64,000 nt of DNA from Gp6-AA40 sp036274155. Its GTDB lineage: Bacteria; Acidobacteriota; Vicinamibacteria; Vicinamibacterales; UBA2999. The position numbers were made by a program, and so were the translations under genes. Location of the stretch: assembly GCA_036274155.1 (NCBI GenBank), contig DASUGH010000043.1, positions 1-64,000 of the forward strand, given 5' to 3'. Position 1 is the first letter of the stretch. The number at the start of each line of letters is the position of its first letter. The notes beneath the pieces were generated by a model, which was not told where the DNA came from, searched no databases, and worked only from the letters and a program-made list of their open reading frames with translations. Below are positions 25,972-34,045 of this stretch, in pieces.

Positions 25972-26568
25972 ATGTGCCGTTGGTCGCCGCGGCCGCCGCG
26001 GTTTCGCTGGCTGCTCGTGGCCCTGCCGCTTCTCTCTCTCGCCTGCGCGGCCCCTCCGAACAAGGAGATCGGTGACGCGCAGAACGCCTTGAAGGCCGCA
26101 CAGGCCGGAGGCGCCCAGCAGTACGCACCCGAGTCGTATGCGGAGGCCGAGGACGCCTACCGGCGCGCCAACCAGGCGGTGCTCGCCGGCGACTATCGTC
26201 TGGCGTTGAACTACGCCCTCGAGAGCCGCGAACACGCCCAGAACGCCACCAGGCAGTCGGCCGACGCCAACGTGCGCGCCCGCGACGAAGTGCAGCGCCT
26301 GATGATCGACGTGACCGGCCTGCTCGCGCAGACGGTGGCGTTGACCGAGCAAGCGGAACGGGCGAACGTGTCGCCGCGCGTGGTGCGGGAGGCGCGCCAG
26401 TCGCTGGCGCAACTCAATGGAGACGTGCAAAAAGCGAGCGCAGCGATGGCCGAGAAGAACTACGTCGGTGCCAGGCCGCTGCTGCTCGGGGTGAAAGAGC
26501 GTCTCGAGAAGACGAACGCGTCGGTGCAGCGAGTGATGCCGGCGCAGTCCTCGAAACGCCGCACCTAG
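25972..26568 (+). CDS. DUF4398-type envelope lipoprotein
   Basis: A 198-aa protein with an N-terminal signal (about 10-25, LLVALPLLSLAC) and a cysteine that could be lipidated; the lipobox SLAC is slightly off consensus. The body is almost all helical with Ala-rich heptads (YAEAEDAYRRANQAVLAGDYRLALNYA), matching the DUF4398 pattern of soluble TPR-like helices. Function unknown, probably periplasmic. The ATG at 25972 lies 15 bases from the divergent radC start, so the promoters must overlap. Confidence 0.78.
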   Translation: MCRWSPRPPRFRWLLVALPLLSLACAAPPNKEIGDAQNALKAAQAGGAQQYAPESYAEAEDAYRRANQAVLAGDYRLALNYALESREHAQNATRQSADANVRARDEVQRLMIDVTGLLAQTVALTEQAERANVSPRVVREARQSLAQLNGDVQKASAAMAEKNYVGARPLLLGVKERLEKTNASVQRVMPAQSSKRRT

Positions 26569-26610
26569 CGCCAGTACGACGAAACTGCACCCGGTGCCTG
26601 ACCCGGGCGC

Positions 26611-27396
26611 TTACAAAAGCCACTCCCCTTCGAACACGAGCTCGGCCCATCCGGTCAGGTAGACGCCGTCCGCGCGCCATTCCACGTGCTGCGTGCCGCC
26701 GGGGGCGTCCACGTCCATCTCCCGGGCTGCGCCGCCGTGGGCGGCAGCCGCCACTGCCGACGCCGACGTCCCTGTCCCCGACGAAGACGTCGGCCCGACA
26801 CCGCGTTCCCAGATCAGGATGCGGATGCGGTCGGGCGCCAGGATCTGCGCGAACTCCACGTTGGTGCCGGACGGAAACATGCGATGGGTTGCCAGCGCCG
26901 GACCGAGTCGGGCAAAGCGGGCGGCATCGGGCAGCTGTCCGAGCACCACACATTGCGGGTTGCCCATGCCGAGCACACTCGCCGTCAGCAGCTCGCCCTC
27001 GACCGGTATCCGCTCCTGACGCAGGTCGGTCGGCGGACCGAGAGCCGCACGAAGCGTATGCCGGGGGCCGTCCACGGACATCAGTTCGAGCGTTTTCAGG
27101 CCAGCGCCGGTGTCGATGGTCAGGATCGCACCGGCGCTCAGACCCTGCCGGTGCGCGACCAGCGCCGCCAGGCAGCGCAACCCGTTTCCCGAGAGCTCCG
27201 AGGGACTGCCATCGGCATTGAACAGCGTCATCGACGCCGCGCGCTCGCGAAGCTGGAACACGACGAGGCCGTCCGCGCCCGCACCGAGATGGCGGTCGCA
27301 CATTCGCCGTGCCTGAGACGAGAGGTCGCCGCGTACGTCCTCGGCCGGGGCCAGAAGGAAGTCGTTCCCGTAGGCGTGTGCCTTCACTATGCGCAT
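26611..27396 (-). CDS. dapF: DapF-like isomerase with both catalytic cysteines changed to serine
   Basis: A 261-aa two-lobed diaminopimelate epimerase homologue: MRIVKAHAYGNDFLL, FNADGSPSELSGNGLRC, GMGNPQCV, GTNVEFAQI and IWERGVGPTSSSGTGTSA. In characterised DapF the catalytic bases are cysteines in CGNG and ACGTG. Here both positions are serine (SGNG, SSGTG). DapF normally interconverts LL- and meso-diaminopimelate for lysine and peptidoglycan. The substitution means the activity or reaction may differ, but overall conservation is strong. The ATG at 27396 is chosen by the conserved N-terminus. I read both sites on the nucleotide sequence (TCG codons) to confirm. Confidence 0.85.
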   Translation of the reverse strand: MRIVKAHAYGNDFLLAPAEDVRGDLSSQARRMCDRHLGAGADGLVVFQLRERAASMTLFNADGSPSELSGNGLRCLAALVAHRQGLSAGAILTIDTGAGLKTLELMSVDGPRHTLRAALGPPTDLRQERIPVEGELLTASVLGMGNPQCVVLGQLPDAARFARLGPALATHRMFPSGTNVEFAQILAPDRIRILIWERGVGPTSSSGTGTSASAVAAAAHGGAAREMDVDAPGGTQHVEWRADGVYLTGWAELVFEGEWLL

Positions 27397-27424
27397 CGAG
27401 GTGAACGCCAGGTCGCGGGATGGT

Positions 27425-28270
27425 TCAGGGCACCGTGAAAGCACTGAACACGTAGGTAAATCCTGCCGCCACACCGAAACCCGGATCCCGGTCCGCCAGA
27501 CCGACGATCAGCGCGGCGTCCGCGCGCCAGCTCCCGACCGTGTAGCGCGCGCCCACCCGGAGCACGCTGCTCGACTCGGTGCCGGGCAGCGGATCCCCGT
27601 TCCGCGTATCGACATGGCCGTTCACTTCACCGACGATCTCGGCCGCCGTGGTGAGAGCGCGCGCGAACGACGCCCCGTAGGTCAACGCATCGTCCTGCCG
27701 ATCCCCCCGCGTCGGATCGGACAGGATGGCAACCCCGAGGTTCCCGACGACGCGAAGCGACTCGAACGTCTTGGCGCCCAGCACCGACACGTAGAAATCG
27801 ATCGTGTCGAGGCCGATGCCGCTCTCGTTGGACGCATTCGGCAGCTTGGTGGCGAACCGCACGCCGAAACCGGGCGACATCGCGCCCTCGGATACGACCC
27901 GGACCTTCGTGCCGATGACGAAGTCCTGAACGCTCCACGTCGTATCGCCAGTGGCCGTGATCATCCCGGCAAGCGGCGCCGACGGATCACGGTCCGTGAT
28001 ACTCAAGCGATTGTAGAGGCCGCCGTCAATCTGGACTTCAGCGATCGAGCTGATCCCGACGCTGACGCCGACGAGCGGCACGCGCAGCAGGTTGCCCTGC
28101 AGACCGGACGCGGAGTACTCGACGCCGCGGCCGTAGTCGAACCCTCCCTCCACGAGGACACGGCCGGCGCCCACCGTCTCGGGATCTTCCGTGACGAGCG
28201 GACGCTGCTGCGCAAACACAGTCAGGGGCACACACAGGGCGTATACGACAACCAGCAACACACGTGTCAT
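27425..28270 (-). CDS. Predicted outer-membrane beta-barrel protein
   Basis: A 281-aa exported protein with signal peptide about 1-20 (ending VFAQQ). The remainder alternates polar and hydrophobic residues as in beta-barrels, with repeated patterns such as GFDYGRGVEYSASG, GVRFATKLP and AAGFTYVFSAF near the C-terminus. The start PLVTEDPETVGAGRVLVEGGFDY resembles the transporter-like/phenol-degradation MetA group, but that is a weak assignment. Substrate unknown. It is separated from dapF by 28 bases on the same strand. Confidence 0.7.
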   Translation of the reverse strand: MTRVLLVVVYALCVPLTVFAQQRPLVTEDPETVGAGRVLVEGGFDYGRGVEYSASGLQGNLLRVPLVGVSVGISSIAEVQIDGGLYNRLSITDRDPSAPLAGMITATGDTTWSVQDFVIGTKVRVVSEGAMSPGFGVRFATKLPNASNESGIGLDTIDFYVSVLGAKTFESLRVVGNLGVAILSDPTRGDRQDDALTYGASFARALTTAAEIVGEVNGHVDTRNGDPLPGTESSSVLRVGARYTVGSWRADAALIVGLADRDPGFGVAAGFTYVFSAFTVP

Positions 28271-28366
28271 GGAAGATTTCGCGTGCCGGATCGACCGGCG
28301 CGGTCATCCTGAGGGCACGATTGACGGCCAGTGGATCGGCCGTCGAGTCAATGTTAGCGAGTCTCG

Positions 28367-28819
28367 TCAGAACTGACGCCTGCTGTCGACGAGAATCGTG
28401 ACCGGCCCGTCGTTCACGAGCTCGACGTCCATCATTGCCTGGAACTCCCCGGTGGAGACGGACAACAGCGCTGCACGCAATTCTCTCACGAGATCCTCGT
28501 AGAGCCCGCGCGCGGCGTCGGGCGGCGCGGCGCCGTCGAACGACGGGCGCCTCCCCTTGCGCACGTCGCCGTACAACGTGAACTGGGAAACAACCAGAAC
28601 GGCGCCGCCGATCTCGGTGACCGAGCGGTCGTTCGGCCGCCCGTTCTCGCCGTCGAAGATGCGCACATCGCGAATCTTGCCGGCAATGTACCGCACGTCC
28701 GCCGCCGTGTCGTCGCGGCCGATGCCGAGGAAGACGAGCACGCCCTGCCCGATCTCGCCGGCGATCCGGTCGCCCACGCGCACCCGGGCCGACTTCACCC
28801 GCTGGACGACGGCTCGCAC
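28367..28819 (-). CDS. dtd: D-aminoacyl-tRNA deacylase
   Basis: A 150-aa enzyme that removes D-amino acids from mischarged tRNA. The family motifs are SQFTLYGD and the C-terminal NDGPVT (Gly-cisPro is in the GPVT segment). Start is GTG at 28819, giving VRAVVQRVKSARV as in the family, preceded by GGAGG at short spacing. The frame stays open upstream to 28921, but that extension is not family-like. It stands between a beta-barrel gene and ttcA on the same strand. Confidence 0.94.
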   Translation of the reverse strand: MRAVVQRVKSARVRVGDRIAGEIGQGVLVFLGIGRDDTAADVRYIAGKIRDVRIFDGENGRPNDRSVTEIGGAVLVVSQFTLYGDVRKGRRPSFDGAAPPDAARGLYEDLVRELRAALLSVSTGEFQAMMDVELVNDGPVTILVDSRRQF

Positions 28820-28963
28820 GCTCCTCCATCGTTCATATGAATGTCGGATGACGGTTTGAAGGCCCGTCTCTAACCATCCGCGTACCTGCACCGGAGCTCG
28901 GTTGCGCCCGGTATGGACCACGAAGGGCGTGAGTGCCGTAAGGCCTTCGTGGTCTCCACGCGG

Positions 28964-29797
28964 TCAATGCTGAATCTGGATCAGCGGTTGATTGCGCCCT
29001 TCGTCTTCCAGGCGCAGCGCGACGCTGTCGCGGAGCTCGCCGCTCGGATTCAGGCGGGTGTCCAGCAGATGGCGCGGCATCACGTTGCCGAGCGCCTTGA
29101 GCATCGACTGTTTCACGCCAGGATGTTCGCGTTCCAGATCCAGGATGAGCCGCTTCACCCGTTGACGCTGCAGGCTGAGATCGCCGCAGGCGGGACAGCA
29201 GCAGCCGATGATGGGCAGCCCGCACTCCTTCGTGTACAGCCTGGCCTCGTCCTCGCCGACGTAGACGAGCGGTCGAATGACGACATGCTCGCCGTTGTCG
29301 GACACGAGGCGCGCCGGCATCGCCTTGAGCGCACCGGCAAAGAAGAGGTTCAGCAGGAGCGTTTCGATGAAGTCGTCCTGATGGTGCCCGAGCGCAATCT
29401 TGGTGGCCTGCACCTCGGCGGCGATGCGATACAGGACGCCGCGCCGCAGGCGCGCGCAGAGCGAGCACGGCGTCGCGTTCGCCTCCAGCAGGTCGTCCAT
29501 CACCTCGCCGATCGCCGTGTGCTCGATCCGGTACTCCCAGCCACGCTGCTGGCAGGTCCTGGCGATCACGTCGTGCTTGTAGTCCTTGTAGCCGGAGTCG
29601 ACGTTCACGGCGATGAGCGAGAAGCGAATCGGTGCGCGCTGACGCAGGTTGTCGAGCGTCTGCATCAGCGCCCAGCTGTCCTTGCCGCCGGACAGCCCCA
29701 CCATCACCCGATCGCCGTCTTCGATCAGGTTGAAGTCGGTGATGGCACGTGTGGTCTTCTTCGCGACTCGCGCTTCGAGCGGGCTTCTGTACGACAT
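28964..29797 (-). CDS. ttcA: tRNA 2-thiocytidine biosynthesis protein TtcA family
   Basis: A 277-aa ATP pyrophosphatase: PP-loop GLSGGKDSWALM at about 37, CxxC in PCSLCARLRRG and a third cysteine cluster GCCCPACGD, the usual [4Fe-4S] ligands. It is known to thiolate C32 of certain tRNAs. HHQDDFIETLLLNLFF is also typical. Start ATG 29797 (MSYRSPLEARV) is chosen over an upstream in-frame extension. It overlaps none of its neighbours and lies four bases from the VTT-protein stop at 29802. Confidence 0.92.
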   Translation of the reverse strand: MSYRSPLEARVAKKTTRAITDFNLIEDGDRVMVGLSGGKDSWALMQTLDNLRQRAPIRFSLIAVNVDSGYKDYKHDVIARTCQQRGWEYRIEHTAIGEVMDDLLEANATPCSLCARLRRGVLYRIAAEVQATKIALGHHQDDFIETLLLNLFFAGALKAMPARLVSDNGEHVVIRPLVYVGEDEARLYTKECGLPIIGCCCPACGDLSLQRQRVKRLILDLEREHPGVKQSMLKALGNVMPRHLLDTRLNPSGELRDSVALRLEDEGRNQPLIQIQH

Positions 29798-29801
29798 GTC
29801 C

Positions 29802-30410
29802 CTATGAGTGTAGCCCGGCCGAACGTTGTCGCCATCTCGCCCAGATCCACCAGGCAACCACCGCGAGCACGATGAGACCGACGAGGAACAGCGCCACCGC
29901 CCGCCCCTGCGTTCGCATCAGCTCCAGGGCCGCGTCGCCGTAGTACACGGCAAGCAGTCCCAGCGCCAGATACCGGGCACCGCGCGCCACGGCGATGGCC
30001 AGCACGAAAGGCACCGGCCGGACATTGGCGAGACCTGCCGCCAGGACGAACAGCTTGAAGGGCGCCGGCGGCGGCAGCAGCGCCGGCACCATCAGCGCGA
30101 GCAGCCCGTGCCGGCGATACAAGGCGAGGGCGCGGTTCACGCTTCCCTCCTTCAGCCGGCGGCGCAGGAACGCCTCACCCCCTTTCTCGGCGAGGTAATA
30201 GATCACGTAGCAGCCGGCAATCGAGCCCAGTGTTGCCATCGCTGCGTAGTACAGCATCCAGTTCTTGTGCTGCGTGATCATCAGCACGACCAGGAGATCG
30301 TTGATCTGCGGGAGCGACACGAATGACGAATCGAGCATCGCGATGACGAAAATGCCCGGTCCGCCGAGCGAGGCGGCGATGGCCTGGATCCAGTTGATGA
30401 ACGACTGCAC
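29802..30410 (-). CDS. VTT/DedA-like integral membrane protein
   Basis: A 202-aa membrane protein with about five hydrophobic segments (for example 15-35, 50-72, 103-128, 165-190). It has the polar loop SSFVSLPQINDLLVV and the PPAPFKLFVLAAGLANV re-entrant-like motif of the SNARE-associated/VTT family. Members are linked to lipid scrambling or flipping in envelope maintenance; the specific role here is unknown. It ends four bases before ttcA begins, so it is probably in the same operon. Confidence 0.82.
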   Translation of the reverse strand: MQSFINWIQAIAASLGGPGIFVIAMLDSSFVSLPQINDLLVVLMITQHKNWMLYYAAMATLGSIAGCYVIYYLAEKGGEAFLRRRLKEGSVNRALALYRRHGLLALMVPALLPPPAPFKLFVLAAGLANVRPVPFVLAIAVARGARYLALGLLAVYYGDAALELMRTQGRAVALFLVGLIVLAVVAWWIWARWRQRSAGLHS

Positions 30411-30571
30411 GCGTGGCTGGTCTCGGGACCAGCGGCCGGGGAGGCACCAGCAACTGGCCTCGCCTTCGACTGGGATCGGCCGCCTGGGATCGCCCGAAGG
30501 GCGCTCAGTGATTATAGCCGCGGACCATCAGGGCCCGGTCGGGACGACCGGAGGGTGACGGGCGAAAACAG

Positions 30572-30603
30572 GGCTGCCCGGAGATCACTGTCTCCGGGCA
30601 GCC
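30572..30603 (-). terminator. Strong hairpin terminator
   Basis: A perfect 13-bp GC-rich stem (arms 30572-30584 and 30591-30603, six-base loop TCACTG) 20 bases after the outer-membrane protein gene stop on the minus strand. It is followed by CTGTTTTCG, so it has a short U tract. It fits rho-independent termination of the upstream gene. Confidence 0.85.
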
Positions 30604-30622
30604 AGGTACTGCGCTCGCGGAC

Positions 30623-31375
30623 TCAGAATCGGGCGCCGACCGTGGCCTGGAATGTCATGCCGCCCAGGTCGATCTTGGGACCGGCGAAGTCGGTGCTCAA
30701 GTCGCCCTCTGCCCAGTGCCATCTGAACTCGCCACCGACGCTGAATCCGCCGTGGACGAAACGGGCGCCGGTGAGGAAGATGGGGCCGGTCGACGTGCCG
30801 CTCTCCTCGAAGGTGTCCTCGAAGATCGCCATGTCCTGCGAGAAGTCGATGAACTCCCCGGCCTCGCTGTAGTTCCAGAAGAACACGCCGAGCCCGCCGC
30901 CAACGTACGGCTGAATCGCGGATCGGGAGCCGAGCGGAAGCACGCGCGCGGTGAATGCCAGCGGAACCTCGCGCAGCCGCAGATCCGAATCGATCTCGGT
31001 GCCGTCGCTATCGCTGAAATACAGGTAAGTGCTCGGCACCGTCTTGCTCGAATAGCTGATGCCGGCACCGAACTCGATGAACCTGCCGATCGGCAGCAGC
31101 CACTCGCCGCCGAACGTCACGCCCTTGAAGCCGTTGATGTCGAACAGGAAGGCTGAGGGGCTCGCGGGATCGAGGTTGGCGATGAGCACGTCGCCTTCGG
31201 TACGCGAACCCTCACCCTTCGGGAAGAAGCCGCCGAACAGAAAGTTGAACGTCTGAAACTGGACGTCCTGGCTCCGTCCGACCGCCGGGGCGGGCCGCTG
31301 TGCGTAAGCGGGGCGCGCCGCGCCGGCGACGACGGCACACACCAGCAGTCCGCACAAGGTCATCTTCTTGATCAT
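30623..31375 (-). CDS. Outer-membrane beta-barrel protein, OmpA/porin-like
   Basis: A 250-aa secreted protein with signal peptide about 1-25 (ending PAYAQ). The mature part has beta-strand repeats: FNFLFGGFFPKGEGSR, GVTFGGEWLLPIGRFIEFGAG, AIQPYVGGGLGVFFWNYSEAG, ending FQATVGARF with a terminal aromatic as in outer-membrane barrels. The ATG at 31375 has GGAGAGA about seven bases upstream. It resembles the small barrel proteins often found in Acidobacteriota, function unknown. A terminator follows directly. Confidence 0.8.
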   Translation of the reverse strand: MIKKMTLCGLLVCAVVAGAARPAYAQRPAPAVGRSQDVQFQTFNFLFGGFFPKGEGSRTEGDVLIANLDPASPSAFLFDINGFKGVTFGGEWLLPIGRFIEFGAGISYSSKTVPSTYLYFSDSDGTEIDSDLRLREVPLAFTARVLPLGSRSAIQPYVGGGLGVFFWNYSEAGEFIDFSQDMAIFEDTFEESGTSTGPIFLTGARFVHGGFSVGGEFRWHWAEGDLSTDFAGPKIDLGGMTFQATVGARF

Positions 31376-31544
31376 GAGGTTCTCTCCGGAAACTAAGGCC
31401 GCGCCAACGATCGCGAGGGCGGTCCGGCCGGCAGGCTGCAAGGCAGATGCCGTGGGTGTGCGGCCGGTCGAGAGCGCCTGTTTGCATGGCCTTGCACGCC
31501 GCATGGTGACGGCCGCCCGTCCAGCCAGGTGTCGCTCGCAGGTA

Positions 31545-32369
31545 TCAACCCGTCCCGTTTCGAGCACGTTCGGTGCGGTACTCGCGGATGACGCCGAGAA
31601 TTTCGTCGTGGAGCCGCCCGTTCGACGCCACCAGGTGCGCCGCCACCGGGTTGAACGGAGAACCGTCCATCCCTGTCACCCGGCCGCCAGCCTCCGCGAC
31701 GATGAGCGCTCCCGCCGAAACGTCCCACGGCTTCAAATGCTGCTCCCAGAAGCCGTCGAATCGAGCACAGGCCACGTAGCACAGATCGAGTGCCGCCGAC
31801 CCCAGCCGCCGTACCGCCCTGGCGGTGCCGAGAAACGCGCCGAACAGCCCGACCAGCTCGGCGGTCTGGCGGTGGACGTCGTACGGGAAACCGGTCACCA
31901 GCAGCGCATCGAGAAGAGTCGCTGTGGCGGACACCCGCATCGGCACGCCATTGAGAAACGCGCCGGCGCCACGCTCGGCCGTGAACAACTCCTGGCGCGT
32001 GGGATCGAAGATGGCCGCGACCTCGGCGCGACCGTCCACCTCGAGCGAGAGCGATGCGCAGAAGATCGGCAGGCCGTGCGCGTAGTTCGTGGTTCCGTCG
32101 AGCGGATCGAACACCCACCGGAACCGCGATCGCGGCGGGTCTTCGGGGCCGGCGCTCAGCTCCTCGGCGAGGATGTCGTGCGCGGGGAACCGGTCGGCGA
32201 GCAGCGTCCGGCACATCCGCTCGCACTCGAGATCGACCTCGGTGACGAGATCGATCGTCCCCTTCTTGCTGACCTCGAAGCCCGATTCGCGGCGTTGCAG
32301 CTGGATGGCGCCGGCGCGGAGAACGATCTCGACCGCGGTGGAAAGGTAGATGGGATCGGGACCACTCAT
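31545..32369 (-). CDS. Inositol monophosphatase family protein
   Basis: A 274-aa lithium-sensitive-type phosphatase. Metal site motifs are DLVTEVDLECER, ILAEE, WVFDPLDGTTNYAHG and PWDVSAGALIVAEAGG. SuhB-like substrates include inositol-1-phosphate, and other members act on sugar phosphates or PAP. The substrate is not fixed by motif. The ATG at 32369 follows the upstream gene stop by four bases, so it is co-transcribed with the anti-sigma kinase gene. Confidence 0.9.
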   Translation of the reverse strand: MSGPDPIYLSTAVEIVLRAGAIQLQRRESGFEVSKKGTIDLVTEVDLECERMCRTLLADRFPAHDILAEELSAGPEDPPRSRFRWVFDPLDGTTNYAHGLPIFCASLSLEVDGRAEVAAIFDPTRQELFTAERGAGAFLNGVPMRVSATATLLDALLVTGFPYDVHRQTAELVGLFGAFLGTARAVRRLGSAALDLCYVACARFDGFWEQHLKPWDVSAGALIVAEAGGRVTGMDGSPFNPVAAHLVASNGRLHDEILGVIREYRTERARNGTG

Positions 32370-32373
32370 CCCA

Positions 32374-32841
32374 TCATGGAGAGCTCGTCGACACGTGCTC
32401 GTGGCCGGCGTCGGCACGTTTGATCATCGTCACTTCCATCCCGCCTTCCGGGGCCGGACGCAACTCCACCCGGTCCATGAAGCTCCTGATCAGAAAGATG
32501 CCGCGGCCGCTCGATTTGAGGATGTTCTCGGGGGCCAGCGGGTCGGGCAGGTGGGATGGATCGAATCCGGTGCCCTCGTCTCGTACGCGGACCGCAAGGC
32601 CGCGTGGCGATTCGGCTTCGAGCGGCGTGAACTCGACGTGCACGCGCTTGCTGGCGTCGCCGGCGTTGCCGTGCTTGATCGCGTTGATGACCGACTCGCG
32701 CACGGCGACACCGACCCAATGCACGGCGTCTTCATCGAGACCGACGAGCCTGCCGATGTGATCGCTCACGACCTGCACGAAATCCAGCATCTCGAACGTG
32801 CTCTGAAAATCGAGTCGAACGGTGCTGTCGCGCTGGATCAT
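32374..32841 (-). CDS. RsbW-like anti-sigma/serine kinase, HATPase domain
   Basis: A 155-aa single-domain GHKL kinase: VRESVINAIKHGNAG (N box), VRDEGTGFDPSHL (G1) and GRGIFLIRSFMD (G2). Proteins of this size act as anti-sigma factors or switch kinases. No anti-anti-sigma (STAS) or sigma gene is nearby. It lies between the VWFA-like gene (17 bases upstream) and the inositol phosphatase gene (4 bases downstream), so operonic with both. Whether it binds a sigma factor is unknown. Confidence 0.85.
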   Translation of the reverse strand: MIQRDSTVRLDFQSTFEMLDFVQVVSDHIGRLVGLDEDAVHWVGVAVRESVINAIKHGNAGDASKRVHVEFTPLEAESPRGLAVRVRDEGTGFDPSHLPDPLAPENILKSSGRGIFLIRSFMDRVELRPAPEGGMEVTMIKRADAGHEHVSTSSP

Positions 32842-32858
32842 CGGCTCTGCGAAGCCCG

Positions 32859-33848
32859 TTACTGGATCTGGCCGTCGGTCGAGACGACCAGCTGCGCCCC
32901 GGGGTTGTTCGACAGTGTCAGAGAGAACTGCTTCATCGGACCGGTCGCACCCGCCGGGCGCTCGAGAATGAGCCGGTGCTGCATCATCTGCTTGATGTAG
33001 CGGGCGGTGATGCTCTGCGCCAGCTCCGGGAGAATCGTCGTGCCGAGCGAGCTGGCACCGGTCTGGCTGATCGGAACGTAGCGTCCCTTCGTGAACTGGA
33101 AGACGGCGTTGGCGAGCTCGGACGTCTGCGCCTCATCGGCATCGATCGTCGGAGCGTTCCCTGGTTCAGCCGCGGCCTTCGAGGGCTGAACCATGATCAT
33201 GTTGGTCCAGACGTGGTGCTTGCGCAGCGACTTCAGCATGTCCTGATTCAGGTCGCGCTGCACGTGGCTGCCGTCCTGCTGCGTCGTGGCAATCGAGACG
33301 AGGACGGGCAGGTAGGGTGGCAGCTGCTCGGGCGAGACCTTACGGAACTCCTCGTCGAGACGCCTCGAGTATTCGTACAGGGCGTCGCTGAACTTGCCCA
33401 GCCCATCGTCCTGCGTGATCAGATTGACGCCTTTCTGGATCTGGACGCGGTCCTTCGTATCCTTGAACAGGAAGCGCGGGTTGGGTGCCGTCGTGAGCAT
33501 CGTGACCGGAACTTCGGGAGGAAGACCTTCGAAGAATTTCTTCAGGCCGTTGCGGTAGTGCAGGAGCAACGACTCGGTCTTGGTGCCGTTATCGACCAGG
33601 ACCGTCACTTTGAGAGGCCAGCCGAATCGGTTGACGCTCACCACGGTGCTTTGCCCGACGTCTTCCTTGACCGTCAGATCGGAAGGCTTGATGTCGAGCA
33701 CCGGCACGCCCTTCGGATCCGTCACGAAGATGTAGAGGGCAAATTGATCCTGTGCGCGAATCGCTACGGTCGCCACCGCAGCAACACCCACCAGCGACGC
33801 GAGCACGACAGCCCTCATTTTCCGAGGCCGCCACTGAATCCTTGCCAT
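32859..33848 (-). CDS. VWFA-like secreted protein 1
   Basis: A 329-aa exported protein: signal about 11-30, then FALYIFVTDPKGVPVLDIKPSDLTVKEDVG, a short opening domain typical of acidobacterial VWFA-related proteins. The following Rossmann-like part starts KVTVLVDNGTKTES, where the usual MIDAS DxSxS motif is not intact. The C-terminal end reads QHRLILERPAGATG. The ATG at 33848 has GAGGGAG upstream. It is paralogous to the next gene upstream by order and pattern (VxD...DIxxxE, RPAG near the end). Function unknown, perhaps envelope binding. Confidence 0.7.
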   Translation of the reverse strand: MARIQWRPRKMRAVVLASLVGVAAVATVAIRAQDQFALYIFVTDPKGVPVLDIKPSDLTVKEDVGQSTVVSVNRFGWPLKVTVLVDNGTKTESLLLHYRNGLKKFFEGLPPEVPVTMLTTAPNPRFLFKDTKDRVQIQKGVNLITQDDGLGKFSDALYEYSRRLDEEFRKVSPEQLPPYLPVLVSIATTQQDGSHVQRDLNQDMLKSLRKHHVWTNMIMVQPSKAAAEPGNAPTIDADEAQTSELANAVFQFTKGRYVPISQTGASSLGTTILPELAQSITARYIKQMMQHRLILERPAGATGPMKQFSLTLSNNPGAQLVVSTDGQIQ

Positions 33849-34045
33849 GCGAATACTCCCTCTTCGAGCCTGGGCGGAAAACGGACGGCCACACCCGGAC
33901 TGCCGATTCGACGGCAGCCCGAGCCGGCCGCAGTGCATCAATTATAGGACAGCCTCGTTAGCCCGTAGTGAAAACCAACTGACGGTGCTGTGCCCCCCTT
34001 CGACTGAGAGGCACCGGGCACAGAGATTCATCTCATCACGGCCTG

